Part shown: positions 1-5,892 of the stretch, in pieces
Layout of the letters: each line of letters opens with the position of its first letter
How positions within the stretch are numbered: position 1 is the first letter of the stretch
Origin: an uncultured Oscillospiraceae bacterium
GTDB lineage: Bacteria; Bacillota; Clostridia; Oscillospirales; Oscillospiraceae
Direction of reading: 5' to 3'
DNA: 11,450 bases
Assembly: GCA_910578575.1 (NCBI GenBank)
Contig: CAJTQP010000072.1
Span: 1 to 11,450, forward strand
Made by a program: the position numbers and the translations under genes
The notes under the pieces: generated by a model
What the model was told of the DNA's origin: nothing
What the model saw: only the letters and a program-made list of their open reading frames with translations
Database searches by the model: none

Positions 1-1070
1 ACCATGGCCTCCACGGAGAAAAATTGCTTTGCCTTGGCGTAAAGACGTTGGCCCATGGTCTGGCGCAGGGCGGGGTCCTTGGCTAGGGCCAGTAAGTGGG
101 CGGCTAGGGCTTTGTGGTCCCCCGACGGGAAGAGGAAGCCGTTGACCCGGTGGTCGATGAGCCGGTCCACACCGCCCACCTTGCTGCTCACTGTGGGGAG
201 GGAGGCCCTGGCTCCCTCGGTGAGGGCGTAGGGGAAGGTCTCAGAGATGGAGGTGAGGGTGTTGATGTCGATGGCCTGATAGAAGGAATTGGTGTCGGAG
301 ACCCAGCCGGCAAAGCAGACCTTGTCCTCCAAGCCCAGGCGTTGGGCCAACTGCTTCAGGTTGTCCATCTCATCGCCGTCTCCGGCGATGAGCAGGCGCA
401 GGGCGGGGAACTCCGCCTGGGCCAGGGCAAAGCCCCGGATTAGGGTGGAGATGTCCTTCACAGGGTTCAGACGGGCGGCGATGCCCACCACCACGCAGCT
501 TGCATCCGCCGACAGCCCCACGGAACGGAAAAATTCCTCCCGGTCCATGGCGGGGGGACGGTGGGTGAAATCCAGGCCGTTGTAGATGGAAAACAGGCGC
601 TCTGGGTTAAAGTTCCGGGAGATCAGCAGGTCCACCATGGAGTCGGTGACACCGATGCGGTAGTTTAGCTTCCGCAGGGCCAGGGTGTTGATGTTCCCAT
701 ACACCAGCCGAGAGATGGGCCGGCCCAGGTAGTCCAGCCGGTAATCACTGTGGACGGTGGACACGGTGGGTAGGTGGGTCCGCCGGGAGAGCAGGGCGGC
801 CATCATGTTGCCTCTGGCGCCGTGGCTATGGAGCAGGTCAAAGCCCTCCTCCCGGACCATGCGGCTCAGAATACCCAGGGCGGAGAGAAAGTTGGGGCCG
901 GGAATCACATAGGTGTCGATCCCCAGCTCCCTTGCCTCCTGGGCAAAGGGTCCCTCCATGAAGCAGACCAACCGCACCGGGATCTTGGCTTTCAATCCGG
1001 TGAGAAGGGAGTGAACATGGGTCTTCGCGCCGCCTGTGTCGCCGCCGCTGATGAGGTGAAGGACCTTCAT
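1..1070 (-). CDS. GT4-family glycosyltransferase, C-terminus beyond the window
   Basis: The first 356 residues of a retaining GT-B glycosyltransferase are visible; the gene runs off the left edge, so only the last part of the C-terminal domain is missing. The start is the ATG at 1070-1068, with a GGGAGGAA ribosome binding site six bases upstream. The protein opens MKVLHLISGGDTGGAKTHV, the glycine-rich N-terminal loop of GT4 enzymes. A GT4 C-terminal domain follows: VVVGIAARLNPVKD around residues 193-206, LLIAGDGDE around 227-234, and SISETFPYALTEGA around 274-287, where E277 and E285 form the EX7E signature that contacts the nucleotide-sugar donor. There is no signal peptide, so the enzyme is cytoplasmic or peripheral. 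By family it should transfer a sugar from an NDP-sugar to a lipid- or glycan-linked acceptor for a surface polysaccharide; neither sugar nor acceptor can be read from sequence. It diverges from the DUF4330 gene. Family assignment is firm, the exact role is not. Confidence 0.9.
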   Translation of the reverse strand, partial: MKVLHLISGGDTGGAKTHVHSLLTGLKAKIPVRLVCFMEGPFAQEARELGIDTYVIPGPNFLSALGILSRMVREEGFDLLHSHGARGNMMAALLSRRTHLPTVSTVHSDYRLDYLGRPISRLVYGNINTLALRKLNYRIGVTDSMVDLLISRNFNPERLFSIYNGLDFTHRPPAMDREEFFRSVGLSADASCVVVGIAARLNPVKDISTLIRGFALAQAEFPALRLLIAGDGDEMDNLKQLAQRLGLEDKVCFAGWVSDTNSFYQAIDINTLTSISETFPYALTEGARASLPTVSSKVGGVDRLIDHRVNGFLFPSGDHKALAAHLLALAKDPALRQTMGQRLYAKAKQFFSVEAM

Positions 1071-1094
1071 ACTGGATTCCTCCCGAAAAAAGAC

Positions 1095-1123
1095 TTGAGA
1101 ATTTTGGAATTATATTATACAAT
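1095..1123 (+). promoter_or_regulatory. Candidate promoter of the DUF4330 gene
   Basis: A -35 TTGAGA (1095-1100) and a -10 TACAAT (1118-1123) are separated by 17 bases. The predicted start lies about 32 bases before the ATG at 1162. The -10 shares two bases with the minus-strand -10, so polymerase is unlikely to occupy both promoters at once. A shifted -10 (TATACA, 15-base spacer) is possible but less good. Confidence 0.6.
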
Positions 1124-1142
1124 GGTTTAGAAATTCGGTCAA
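1114..1142 (-). promoter_or_regulatory. Promoter of the glycosyltransferase gene
   Basis: Read on the minus strand, a -35 element TTGACC (1142-1137) and a perfect -10 TATAAT (1119-1114) are separated by 17 bases. Transcription should start near 1107, about 37 bases before the ATG at 1070. The -10 overlaps the -10 of the oppositely directed promoter for the DUF4330 gene. Confidence 0.75.
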
Positions 1143-1161
1143 GCGATGGAGGTTACTACAC

Positions 1162-1674
1162 ATGATTGATGAAAAGGGAAAACTTTTTGGGAAATTGAAT
1201 ATCATTGACCTCATTGCCATCATTCTCATCGTAGCGGTGGTGGCTCTGTTGGGGTATAAGCTGACGTCCAGCAGCGGGGGCTTTACGGAGAACGGCCAGC
1301 AGGTGCGCTTCACTGTGAAGGTGGAGGGCGTGGACGCCCAGGTCTATGAGAACATCCAAGATCTGATCCCCGGCCAGCTCATGACGGGCAGCCAGATGCT
1401 CAACGGTAAGATCGTCGCGGTGGAGGGGACTCAGGTGGAGGAGGACAGCATCCACTACAGAAAGGATGCCGGTTCCAATCAGCTCACCACCTACCGCAGC
1501 GATGCCGGGAGCTATGACCTGGTGTTTACCATTGAGGCCACCCTGGAAAACGTGGCCAACAACGCCCTGGGGACCCAGGAGGTCCGGGTGGGTCGGAGCT
1601 ACACCGTCAAGACCAACAGCTTTGAGCTGGCCAACGGCCTGATTTTGAGCTGTGAATACTTAGAGGCGGAATAA
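1162..1674 (+). CDS. DUF4330 family membrane-anchored protein
   Basis: A 170-residue protein with ATG at 1162 and a GGAGG site (1148-1152) nine bases upstream. A short charged N-terminus (MIDEKGKLFGKLN) leads into one hydrophobic helix at about residues 14-33, followed by a soluble part expected outside the membrane. The 'GKLNIIDLIAIILIV' opening is what I recall of DUF4330 proteins, which are common in Clostridia and of unknown biochemical function. The soluble part has beta-rich segments (VRFTVKVEGVDAQVYENIQ, GKIVAVEGTQVEE, YDLVFTIEATLE) and ends LANGLILSCEYLEAE. It is transcribed divergently from a glycosyltransferase, and I recall such proteins near polysaccharide genes, so a role at the cell envelope is plausible but inferred. 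The reading frame is intact, single-gene, and ends just before a hairpin shared with the convergent TSUP pair. The gene is certain; the family name comes from memory of the N-terminal pattern. Confidence 0.85.
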   Translation: MIDEKGKLFGKLNIIDLIAIILIVAVVALLGYKLTSSSGGFTENGQQVRFTVKVEGVDAQVYENIQDLIPGQLMTGSQMLNGKIVAVEGTQVEEDSIHYRKDAGSNQLTTYRSDAGSYDLVFTIEATLENVANNALGTQEVRVGRSYTVKTNSFELANGLILSCEYLEAE

Positions 1675-1678
1675 CAGG

Positions 1679-1717
1679 AGAAAGCCCAGGTCCTTTCAAT
1701 GGGAACCTGGGCTTTCT
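1679..1717. terminator. Bidirectional hairpin terminator between convergent genes
   Basis: A perfect 13-bp inverted repeat, AGAAAGCCCAGGT (1679-1691) and ACCTGGGCTTTCT (1705-1717), with a 13-base loop. It starts five bases after the stop of the DUF4330 gene. On the opposite strand one arm is the last coding stretch of the second TSUP gene, whose TGA (1698-1696) lies in the loop. The uridine tract is short and interrupted on both strands, so termination may be inefficient. Confidence 0.7.
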
Positions 1718-2094
1718 TGCATTTGGGCTTCACCGCCCTTGTCCTTGTGAAAGAGCTCCCGCAGGCCGATATAGAGGAGGAACAGGCCGAACAGTTTTCG
1801 GAGAATGCCGGTGTCCAGCCCATTGGAAAACCAAGCGGCCAGGGCCGAGGTGACCAGCCCTGCCAGGATCGCGGGGAGGATGGTCTTTTTCTCCAACAGC
1901 CCGTTTTTGTGGTGGGCGGGGAGAGCCGCGGCGGCGGCAGGGAGGAAATACAGGAGGTTGATGCCCTGGGCCTGGTGCTGGCTGACCCCGGCCAGGGCGG
2001 TGAGGTAGATGAGCAGCAGTGAGCCGCCGCCAATGCCGAAGGCGGAGAGCACGCCGGTGGCAGCACCAGCCAGCAGGGCGATGAGCCAGCTCAT
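1696..2094 (-). CDS. TSUP (TauE/SafE) half-transporter, second gene of the pair
   Basis: A 132-residue hydrophobic protein, about half the usual 240-270 residues of a TSUP family permease. The start is the ATG at 2094-2092, which overlaps the stop of the upstream half-gene as ATGA. An in-frame ATG 20 codons upstream (2154) exists but would lie inside the other gene and adds a non-membrane leader. It opens MSWLIALLAGAATGVLSAF followed by GIGGGSLLLIY, the glycine-rich motif that starts each TSUP repeat. About four membrane segments follow, near residues 3-31, 43-55, 69-90 and 99-115, and the tail is charged. By family the pair would move sulfite, sulfonate or another small organic anion across the cytoplasmic membrane; the substrate is not readable. 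The ATGA overlap suggests translational coupling and equal amounts of both halves. Its final codons form one arm of the downstream terminator. Confidence 0.82.
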   Translation of the reverse strand: MSWLIALLAGAATGVLSAFGIGGGSLLLIYLTALAGVSQHQAQGINLLYFLPAAAAALPAHHKNGLLEKKTILPAILAGLVTSALAAWFSNGLDTGILRKLFGLFLLYIGLRELFHKDKGGEAQMQESPGSH

Positions 2095-2459
2095 TGGAAC
2101 AGGGCGCTCCAGGCCCCATAGAGGATGAGCAGGGCAAAAACTCGCTTGAGCCACACCACGGGAACCTTATTGAAAATTTTACCCCCCACCAGGCCCCCCA
2201 GCAGCCCGCCCACCAGATAGGGCAGGGCCTGGAGCAGGTCCAGGTTCCCCTTGGTGTAATAGATCACAGCCGACAGGGCGCACAGGGGAAAGATGATGGC
2301 CACGGAGCAGGCAAAAGCCTTCCGGCGGCTGAGGCCGCATTTCGCCACCAACAGGGGCACCAGCACCATGCCGCCCCCGCCCCCAAAGAAGCCGTTGACC
2401 ACCCCGGCCGCGCCACCTGCCACAGCGGCTGGAGCCCAGCTTTTCCAGGACTTTTTCAC
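2091..2459 (-). CDS. TSUP (TauE/SafE) half-transporter, first gene of the pair
   Basis: A 122-residue membrane protein made of one TSUP repeat. I chose the GTG at 2459-2457 as start because GGGAGGG (2471-2465) lies five bases upstream. The more distal ATG at 2492 has no good ribosome binding site and abuts a strong hairpin. The protein opens with a basic stretch (KKSWKSW), then AAVAGGAAGVVNGFFGGGGG, matching the glycine-rich repeat motif of the partner (LAGAATGVLSAFGIGGG). Further membrane segments are SVAIIFPLCALSAVIYY, LPYLVGGLLGGLVGG and KRVFALLILYGAWSALF. The two halves align along their whole length, as the two repeats of a full TSUP permease do, so they probably assemble as a heterodimer. 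Several nearby segments are small-residue rich (GGLLGGLVGG), suited to tight helix packing. The transported anion is unknown; sulfite or sulfonate export is only the family's best known function. Confidence 0.82.
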   Translation of the reverse strand: MKKSWKSWAPAAVAGGAAGVVNGFFGGGGGMVLVPLLVAKCGLSRRKAFACSVAIIFPLCALSAVIYYTKGNLDLLQALPYLVGGLLGGLVGGKIFNKVPVVWLKRVFALLILYGAWSALFQ

Positions 2460-2464
2460 AAAAT

Positions 2465-2471
2465 CCCTCCC
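2465..2471 (-). promoter_or_regulatory. Ribosome binding site deciding the TSUP1 start
   Basis: On the minus strand this reads GGGAGGG, five bases before the GTG at 2459. It argues for the GTG over the ATG at 2492, which would make this site part of the coding sequence (codons for residues 8-10). Confidence 0.65.
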
Positions 2472-2495
2472 AAATCTAGGATGGGACGCCATAGG

Positions 2496-2540
2496 AAACA
2501 GCGCCCTTTCCTGCTAGTTTGCCGGGAAAGGGCGCTGTTT
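2496..2540 (-). terminator. Long perfect hairpin between tcdA and the TSUP pair
   Basis: A perfect 16-bp inverted repeat, AAACAGCGCCCTTTCC (2496-2511) with GGAAAGGGCGCTGTTT (2525-2540), and a 13-base loop. It lies 33 bases after the tcdA stop and 24 bases before the TSUP1 ribosome binding site. The stem ends in A3/T3, but no uridine tract continues beyond it, so it may be a leaky tcdA terminator, an mRNA stabiliser or a leader element of the TSUP genes. Confidence 0.65.
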
Positions 2541-2573
2541 ATGATTGGAACGGGGAAAAAATGCAAAATTGTT

Positions 2574-3308
2574 TCAGTCACTTTGGTCAGGCGTTTGACT
2601 CAGCGCCTGAATTACCGTCCCGGCCAAGAGGAACCCAGCCACCGGGGGCACCCAGGGGGCGCTGGCAGGGACGGAACGCCGCCCTGGCGGTGGGGCCTCC
2701 TCCTGCCGGGGTTTCACAGGGAGTTCAGGGGAAAAGACCACCTTGTGGTGGAGGATGCCCCTGGCGCGAAGCTCCTTGCGCAGAATACGGGCCAGGGGAC
2801 AGCCCTCGGTTTTGGAGATGTCCGCCACCCGGAATTGGGCGGGGTCCAGCTTGTTTCCCGTCCCCATGGAGGAGAGGATGGGGATGCCCCGCCCAAGGGC
2901 GGTTTCGATGAGGTCCAGCTTACAGGAGACCAGGTCGATGGCGTCCACGATGTAGTCATAGCCGCAGTCCGGTGGGAAGAAGCGGGTCCGGCTGGCTGCC
3001 TCGTACTTTTCCGGAATCAGGTGGAGCTGGCAAGCGGGGTTGATATCTCGGATGCGCTGCGCCAGGGCCTCGGTCTTGTCCAGGCCCAGGGTGGAGTGGA
3101 GGGCTTGGACCTGGCGGTTCAGGTTGGTCAGGCCCACCTGGTCGTTGTCCACCAGGGTGAGGGTCCCCACCCCGGCCCGCGCCAGGGCCTCCGCGCACCA
3201 GCTCCCCACGCCCCCCAGGCCAAAAACGGCTACATGGGCCTGGGAGAGCCGCGCCATAGCGGGGGCGCCCAGCAGCATTTCAGTGCGGAGGAATTGTGTT
3301 TGATCCAT
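2574..3308 (-). CDS. tcdA: tRNA threonylcarbamoyladenosine dehydratase (TcdA/CsdL)
   Basis: A 244-residue E1-like (ThiF/MoeB superfamily) enzyme, the usual length for TcdA. It uses ATP to cyclise t6A at position 37 of ANN-decoding tRNAs to ct6A, in the cytoplasm. Visible features: the Rossmann nucleotide loop VFGLGGVGSWC (residues 28-38), VDNDQV with D54, TNLNRQ with R65, K78, and VDAIDLV around 121-127. The C-terminal SVPASAPWVPPVAGF segment corresponds to the conserved SVPGS...FVPPVAG ending of E. coli TcdA, which separates it from ThiF and MoeB. I chose the second ATG (3308) because AAGGAG (3321-3316) is seven bases upstream; the first ATG (3314) sits one base from that site. It follows the foldase gene on the same strand, but a strong intrinsic terminator lies between them, ending just before this ribosome binding site. 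No CsdA/CsdE partner is seen nearby. Confidence 0.92.
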   Translation of the reverse strand: MDQTQFLRTEMLLGAPAMARLSQAHVAVFGLGGVGSWCAEALARAGVGTLTLVDNDQVGLTNLNRQVQALHSTLGLDKTEALAQRIRDINPACQLHLIPEKYEAASRTRFFPPDCGYDYIVDAIDLVSCKLDLIETALGRGIPILSSMGTGNKLDPAQFRVADISKTEGCPLARILRKELRARGILHHKVVFSPELPVKPRQEEAPPPGRRSVPASAPWVPPVAGFLLAGTVIQALSQTPDQSD

Positions 3309-3315
3309 GGTCATT

Positions 3316-3321
3316 CTCCTT
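3316..3321 (-). promoter_or_regulatory. Ribosome binding site of tcdA
   Basis: AAGGAG on the minus strand, seven bases before the ATG at 3308 and only one base before the alternative ATG at 3314. It therefore favours the shorter protein. It directly follows the uridine tract of the upstream terminator. Confidence 0.65.
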
Positions 3322-3322
3322 G

Positions 3323-3355
3323 AAAAAGCCCCTGCGGAGGGTTCCGCAGGGGCTT
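3323..3355 (-). terminator. Rho-independent terminator after the foldase gene
   Basis: A perfect 13-bp stem, AAGCCCCTGCGGA (3326-3338) with TCCGCAGGGGCTT (3343-3355), and a 4-base loop. On the minus strand the stem continues into a run of five T. It lies 33 bases after the foldase stop codon and is the best intrinsic terminator on this strand. It ends directly before the tcdA ribosome binding site, leaving no room for a promoter between the two. Confidence 0.88.
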
Positions 3356-3388
3356 AGTAAACCGTTGGTTGCGTTGGTGAACGTCTAA

Positions 3389-4933
3389 TCAGGACAGGTC
3401 GGGAACCTTCTTTGCGGCGTCCTTCAGCTCTGCGGGGTACTGCTCCACCACGCCGTTGTACCACTCCTCATAGTCGGCGGAACGCAGGGTGGTGAGGGCC
3501 TGGTGCTTCCAGCGCAGCTCGCCAAAGTCCTCAGCGAAGATGATGTTGTAGCCCAGGACATTGTTGTTGCTGTCGGTGTGCTCCACGATGCTGGCTTCCC
3601 CAGCCTTGCGCCCTTCGGCAAAGAGCCACTTTTGGATGTTGGCACTGACGGCGCCCCGGTCGGCGTCTTTGTTCAGGCCGCCGTCCTCCTTGTTGCTCTC
3701 GTCAGCGCTGTTCTCCTTGACCAGAGCAGCGAAGGCATCGGCGTTGTTGCCGTCCTTCTTCCACTGGGCCAACAGCTCGTCCGCCTGCTTCTTGGCGGCT
3801 TTCAGCTGCTCCTCAGAGGGCAGAGAGGGCGTGTCGCTAGACTCGGAGGGGGTGGTCTCCGCCAGGACCAGGAGGTTGCGGTAGTCGGCGGTCTGGTAGC
3901 TGTGCTCACCCTTGTCCCGGCCCAGGAACTGCACCACGCAGTAGCCCACGTTTTCCACCTTGATGGCGGTCACGTCGCCGTCCTGACGGCTGTCGTTGGT
4001 GAGCCAATCCTTGAAGTTGGCAGGGATGGTGTTGCCCATGGCATCGGTGACGTGGGCGTTTTCCGGGTCTTTGAAGGACTCAGCAGAAGTCTCGTCCAGG
4101 TATTCCACAGCAGCGGTGTTGAAGGCGGTGCCTGCCTGGACGTCGGCCACCATGGCGTTGGCCTTTTCCCCGGCGGCATCCATAGCGGCAGCCATTTCCT
4201 CCTCGCTGGGCTCAACGGGGTTGCCCTCGTCGTCGGTTTTTTCCTCGGTCTCAAAGTGGACGTAGCAGGAGCGGTAGTCATAGAGGTCCAAGTCAGCGGC
4301 GTTTTCGCTATAATACTTGTTCAGCTCCTCATCGGGATAGGTGAACTCCTCTGCCTTATAGGCGGCGAACTCGTCAGCAAGGATGGCTTTGGTGATATAG
4401 TCCTTGAACTTGGCCTTGTCGATGAACTTGCCATAGATCATGTGGAGATAGGCTGTCTCCGTGGTGTTCTGCTGGAGGCTATAGGTATACAGGGCGTCCA
4501 TGTTCTCCTGGACAGCCTGTTCCCCCTCTTCGGAGAGGGTGTAGCCTGCGGCCTCCGCCTCGCTGCACAGGACGGTGACCCGCTGGAGCTGGGTCAAGGC
4601 AGTGTCGAGGAAGTAGTCGGCATAGGTGGTGCCAGCCTCCTCGTCATACATCTGCTGAGAGGGGGAGAGGTTGGTGTCATAGCCCATGTCGATGCCGTAG
4701 GCGGAGTAGCTCTGGGCCTGCCGCAACAGATCGCTTTCGACATTTTTGTAATAGTAAGCCAACTCAGAGGCGTGGAAGTCCTGGTCCCCCACGGTGGCCA
4801 CGGCGCTGTTGCGCACCAGAATGCCAGAATTCCAGATAATCAGAAGGGCGGCAACGATGACGGCGATGATGCCGATGGCCCAATAGAGCTTCGCCTTGGA
4901 AGCACCGGACTCGTTTCGATTTGATGTGCTCAT
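3389..4933 (-). CDS. Membrane-anchored PrsA/SurA-like foldase with two parvulin-like repeats
   Basis: A 514-residue protein from the ATG at 4933. An in-frame ATG at 4957 would add eight residues but has no spacing to its ribosome binding site; AAGGAGG (4954-4948) is 14 bases before 4933, rather long, so the choice is moderate. A polar N-terminus precedes one membrane helix (about residues 16-33, AIGIIAVIVAALLIIW); the rest should face outside. Residues 43-200 resemble the helical chaperone domain of SurA/PrsA proteins (VATVGDQDFHASELAYYY). Two successive modules follow, about 219-341 and 350-472, each opening DYR, with PSEE about 22 residues later, a W-L pair and a GY pair near the end. The second has the parvulin-like ENSADESNKEDGGL. 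The usual parvulin histidine of the first strand is absent, so prolyl isomerase activity is doubtful and a chaperone role for exported proteins is more likely. It has its own promoter and terminator. Family: good confidence; activity: uncertain. Confidence 0.82.
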   Translation of the reverse strand: MSTSNRNESGASKAKLYWAIGIIAVIVAALLIIWNSGILVRNSAVATVGDQDFHASELAYYYKNVESDLLRQAQSYSAYGIDMGYDTNLSPSQQMYDEEAGTTYADYFLDTALTQLQRVTVLCSEAEAAGYTLSEEGEQAVQENMDALYTYSLQQNTTETAYLHMIYGKFIDKAKFKDYITKAILADEFAAYKAEEFTYPDEELNKYYSENAADLDLYDYRSCYVHFETEEKTDDEGNPVEPSEEEMAAAMDAAGEKANAMVADVQAGTAFNTAAVEYLDETSAESFKDPENAHVTDAMGNTIPANFKDWLTNDSRQDGDVTAIKVENVGYCVVQFLGRDKGEHSYQTADYRNLLVLAETTPSESSDTPSLPSEEQLKAAKKQADELLAQWKKDGNNADAFAALVKENSADESNKEDGGLNKDADRGAVSANIQKWLFAEGRKAGEASIVEHTDSNNNVLGYNIIFAEDFGELRWKHQALTTLRSADYEEWYNGVVEQYPAELKDAAKKVPDLS

Positions 4934-4947
4934 ATTCTTGTAATGAT

Positions 4948-4954
4948 CCTCCTT
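4948..4954 (-). promoter_or_regulatory. Ribosome binding site of the foldase gene
   Basis: AAGGAGG on the minus strand, overlapping the codons just after the alternative ATG at 4957 and 14 bases before the ATG at 4933. A second weak AAGGA abuts the ATG at 4957 directly. The strength of this site favours 4933 despite the long spacing. Confidence 0.45.
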
Positions 4955-4987
4955 CATTCCTTAGGATAGGAAAAAACGTTTGCAGAT

Positions 4988-5016
4988 ATTATACTAAACC
5001 TCCACAGCTTTTGCAA
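4988..5016 (-). promoter_or_regulatory. Promoter of the foldase gene
   Basis: On the minus strand, -35 TTGCAA (5016-5011) and a perfect -10 TATAAT (4993-4988) with a 17-base spacer. Predicted start is near 4981, giving a leader of about 48 bases. It points away from the nnrE promoter, with about 75 bases between the two -35 elements. Confidence 0.8.
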
Positions 5017-5091
5017 GTACAAAGCGCGGCATGTTTCATTTTGAAAGAAAGTGCATGAAAACCTGCAAAAATGTGGAACATTGGCTGTGGC

Positions 5092-5120
5092 TTGAAATTT
5101 ATTCCTATGGCGGTTATAAT
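5092..5120 (+). promoter_or_regulatory. Promoter of the nnrE-pcrA pair
   Basis: -35 TTGAAA (5092-5097) and a perfect -10 TATAAT (5115-5120) with a 17-base spacer. Predicted start is near 5127. The leader of about 38 bases begins with a short hairpin, CGGGG (5131-5135) pairing with CCCCG (5143-5147), just before the nnrE ribosome binding region. Confidence 0.8.
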
Positions 5121-5164
5121 GGAGAAACTGCGGGGGTCAACACCCCGGAAGGGATGGAACATGT

Positions 5165-5881
5165 ATGAAACCGATCGTTTCCGTCGCCACCATGCGGGAG
5201 AGCGACGCCTATACCATTGCAAACCTTGTGCCCAGCAAAGAACTGATGTACCGGGCCGCCATGGGGGTTTTCCTGGCGGTGGAGTGGAGGGGGCGCGTGG
5301 GCATCCTCACCGGGTCCGGGAACAACGGCGGGGATGGCTATGCTTTGGCCTGCATCCTGGCGGACCGCGGGATTCCCTGCCAAGTCCTTCGGGTCTCGGA
5401 GAAGTTTTCGGAGGACGGAAGATATTATTATGAGAAAGCGGTGGAGAAGGGGGTCCCCACCACCTTGTTTGCCCCAGAGGACAACCTGGAGGGTTTTGAT
5501 ATCCTGGTGGACTGTATGCTGGGTACCGGCTTTTCCGGCACACCACGGGGGCTGTTCCAGCGGGCCATCCAGGCCATCAATGGCTCCGGGGCCTATGTGG
5601 TCAGCGTGGACATCAACAGCGGCATGAACGGGGATACCGGGGAAGGTGCGCTGGTGGTGCATGCGGACCGGACCGTCACCATCGGCTTTTTGAAAACAGG
5701 ATTTTTCCAGGGGGACAGCCAGCGGTATTTCGCCTCCCTCACAGTGGTGGACATCGGCATCCACTTGCTGCGGGCCGACGGTTATCTGGAGGAGACCCCG
5801 CCCTTCTCCTTACACAGCATTTCCCTGGAGGAAGTGACCGGGGAACTGGGCGAAAATGGCCCCAATCCACAAGAAAGATAA
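5165..5881 (+). CDS. nnrE: NAD(P)H-hydrate epimerase (YjeF N-terminal domain)
   Basis: A 238-residue stand-alone YjeF_N domain protein, the epimerase of the NAD(P)HX repair pathway. It interconverts the R and S forms of damaged NADH/NADPH hydrates so that a dehydratase (NnrD) can restore them. Visible marks: VATMRESDAYTIANLVPSKELM (the N-terminal helix of the family), GILTGSGNNGGDGYA with NNGGDG at 53-58, VDCMLGTGFSG around 115-125 with D116, and SVDINSGMNGDTG around 147-159, the family's ion- and substrate-binding loop (usually DIPSG). Many bacteria carry a fused NnrE-NnrD protein of about 500 residues; here the protein stops after the epimerase and no NnrD gene lies in the window. The start at 5165 is preceded by AAGGGA about 10 bases upstream; an ATG at 5161 is out of frame. 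Eleven bases separate its stop from pcrA, so the two are probably cotranscribed. Confidence 0.9.
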   Translation: MKPIVSVATMRESDAYTIANLVPSKELMYRAAMGVFLAVEWRGRVGILTGSGNNGGDGYALACILADRGIPCQVLRVSEKFSEDGRYYYEKAVEKGVPTTLFAPEDNLEGFDILVDCMLGTGFSGTPRGLFQRAIQAINGSGAYVVSVDINSGMNGDTGEGALVVHADRTVTIGFLKTGFFQGDSQRYFASLTVVDIGIHLLRADGYLEETPPFSLHSISLEEVTGELGENGPNPQER

Positions 5882-5892
5882 ACGGTGAAACT

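Noticed and set aside
2091..2094. A frameshift or sequencing error splitting one TSUP gene in two
   Set aside because: The junction is a clean ATGA overlap, the second half begins with a natural TSUP N-terminus, and the repeats are complete on both sides.
2538..2566. A possible minus-strand promoter for the TSUP pair (TTGCAT, 17 bases, CATAAA)
   Set aside because: Both hexamers are weak, and the predicted start falls inside the 16-bp hairpin. It is not strong enough to list as a feature.
2094..3323. A 409-codon open frame on the plus strand, antisense to tcdA and the TSUP genes
   Set aside because: It spans two genes of clear family and a hairpin, reads as low-complexity G/P/H/Q-rich sequence, and has no support as a protein.
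3503..4924. A 473-codon open frame on the plus strand, antisense to the foldase gene
   Set aside because: It is the mirror of a GC-rich coding frame: valine-, leucine- and glycine-rich, with no recognisable domain or ribosome binding site. The minus-strand gene has a promoter, terminator, membrane anchor and family features.
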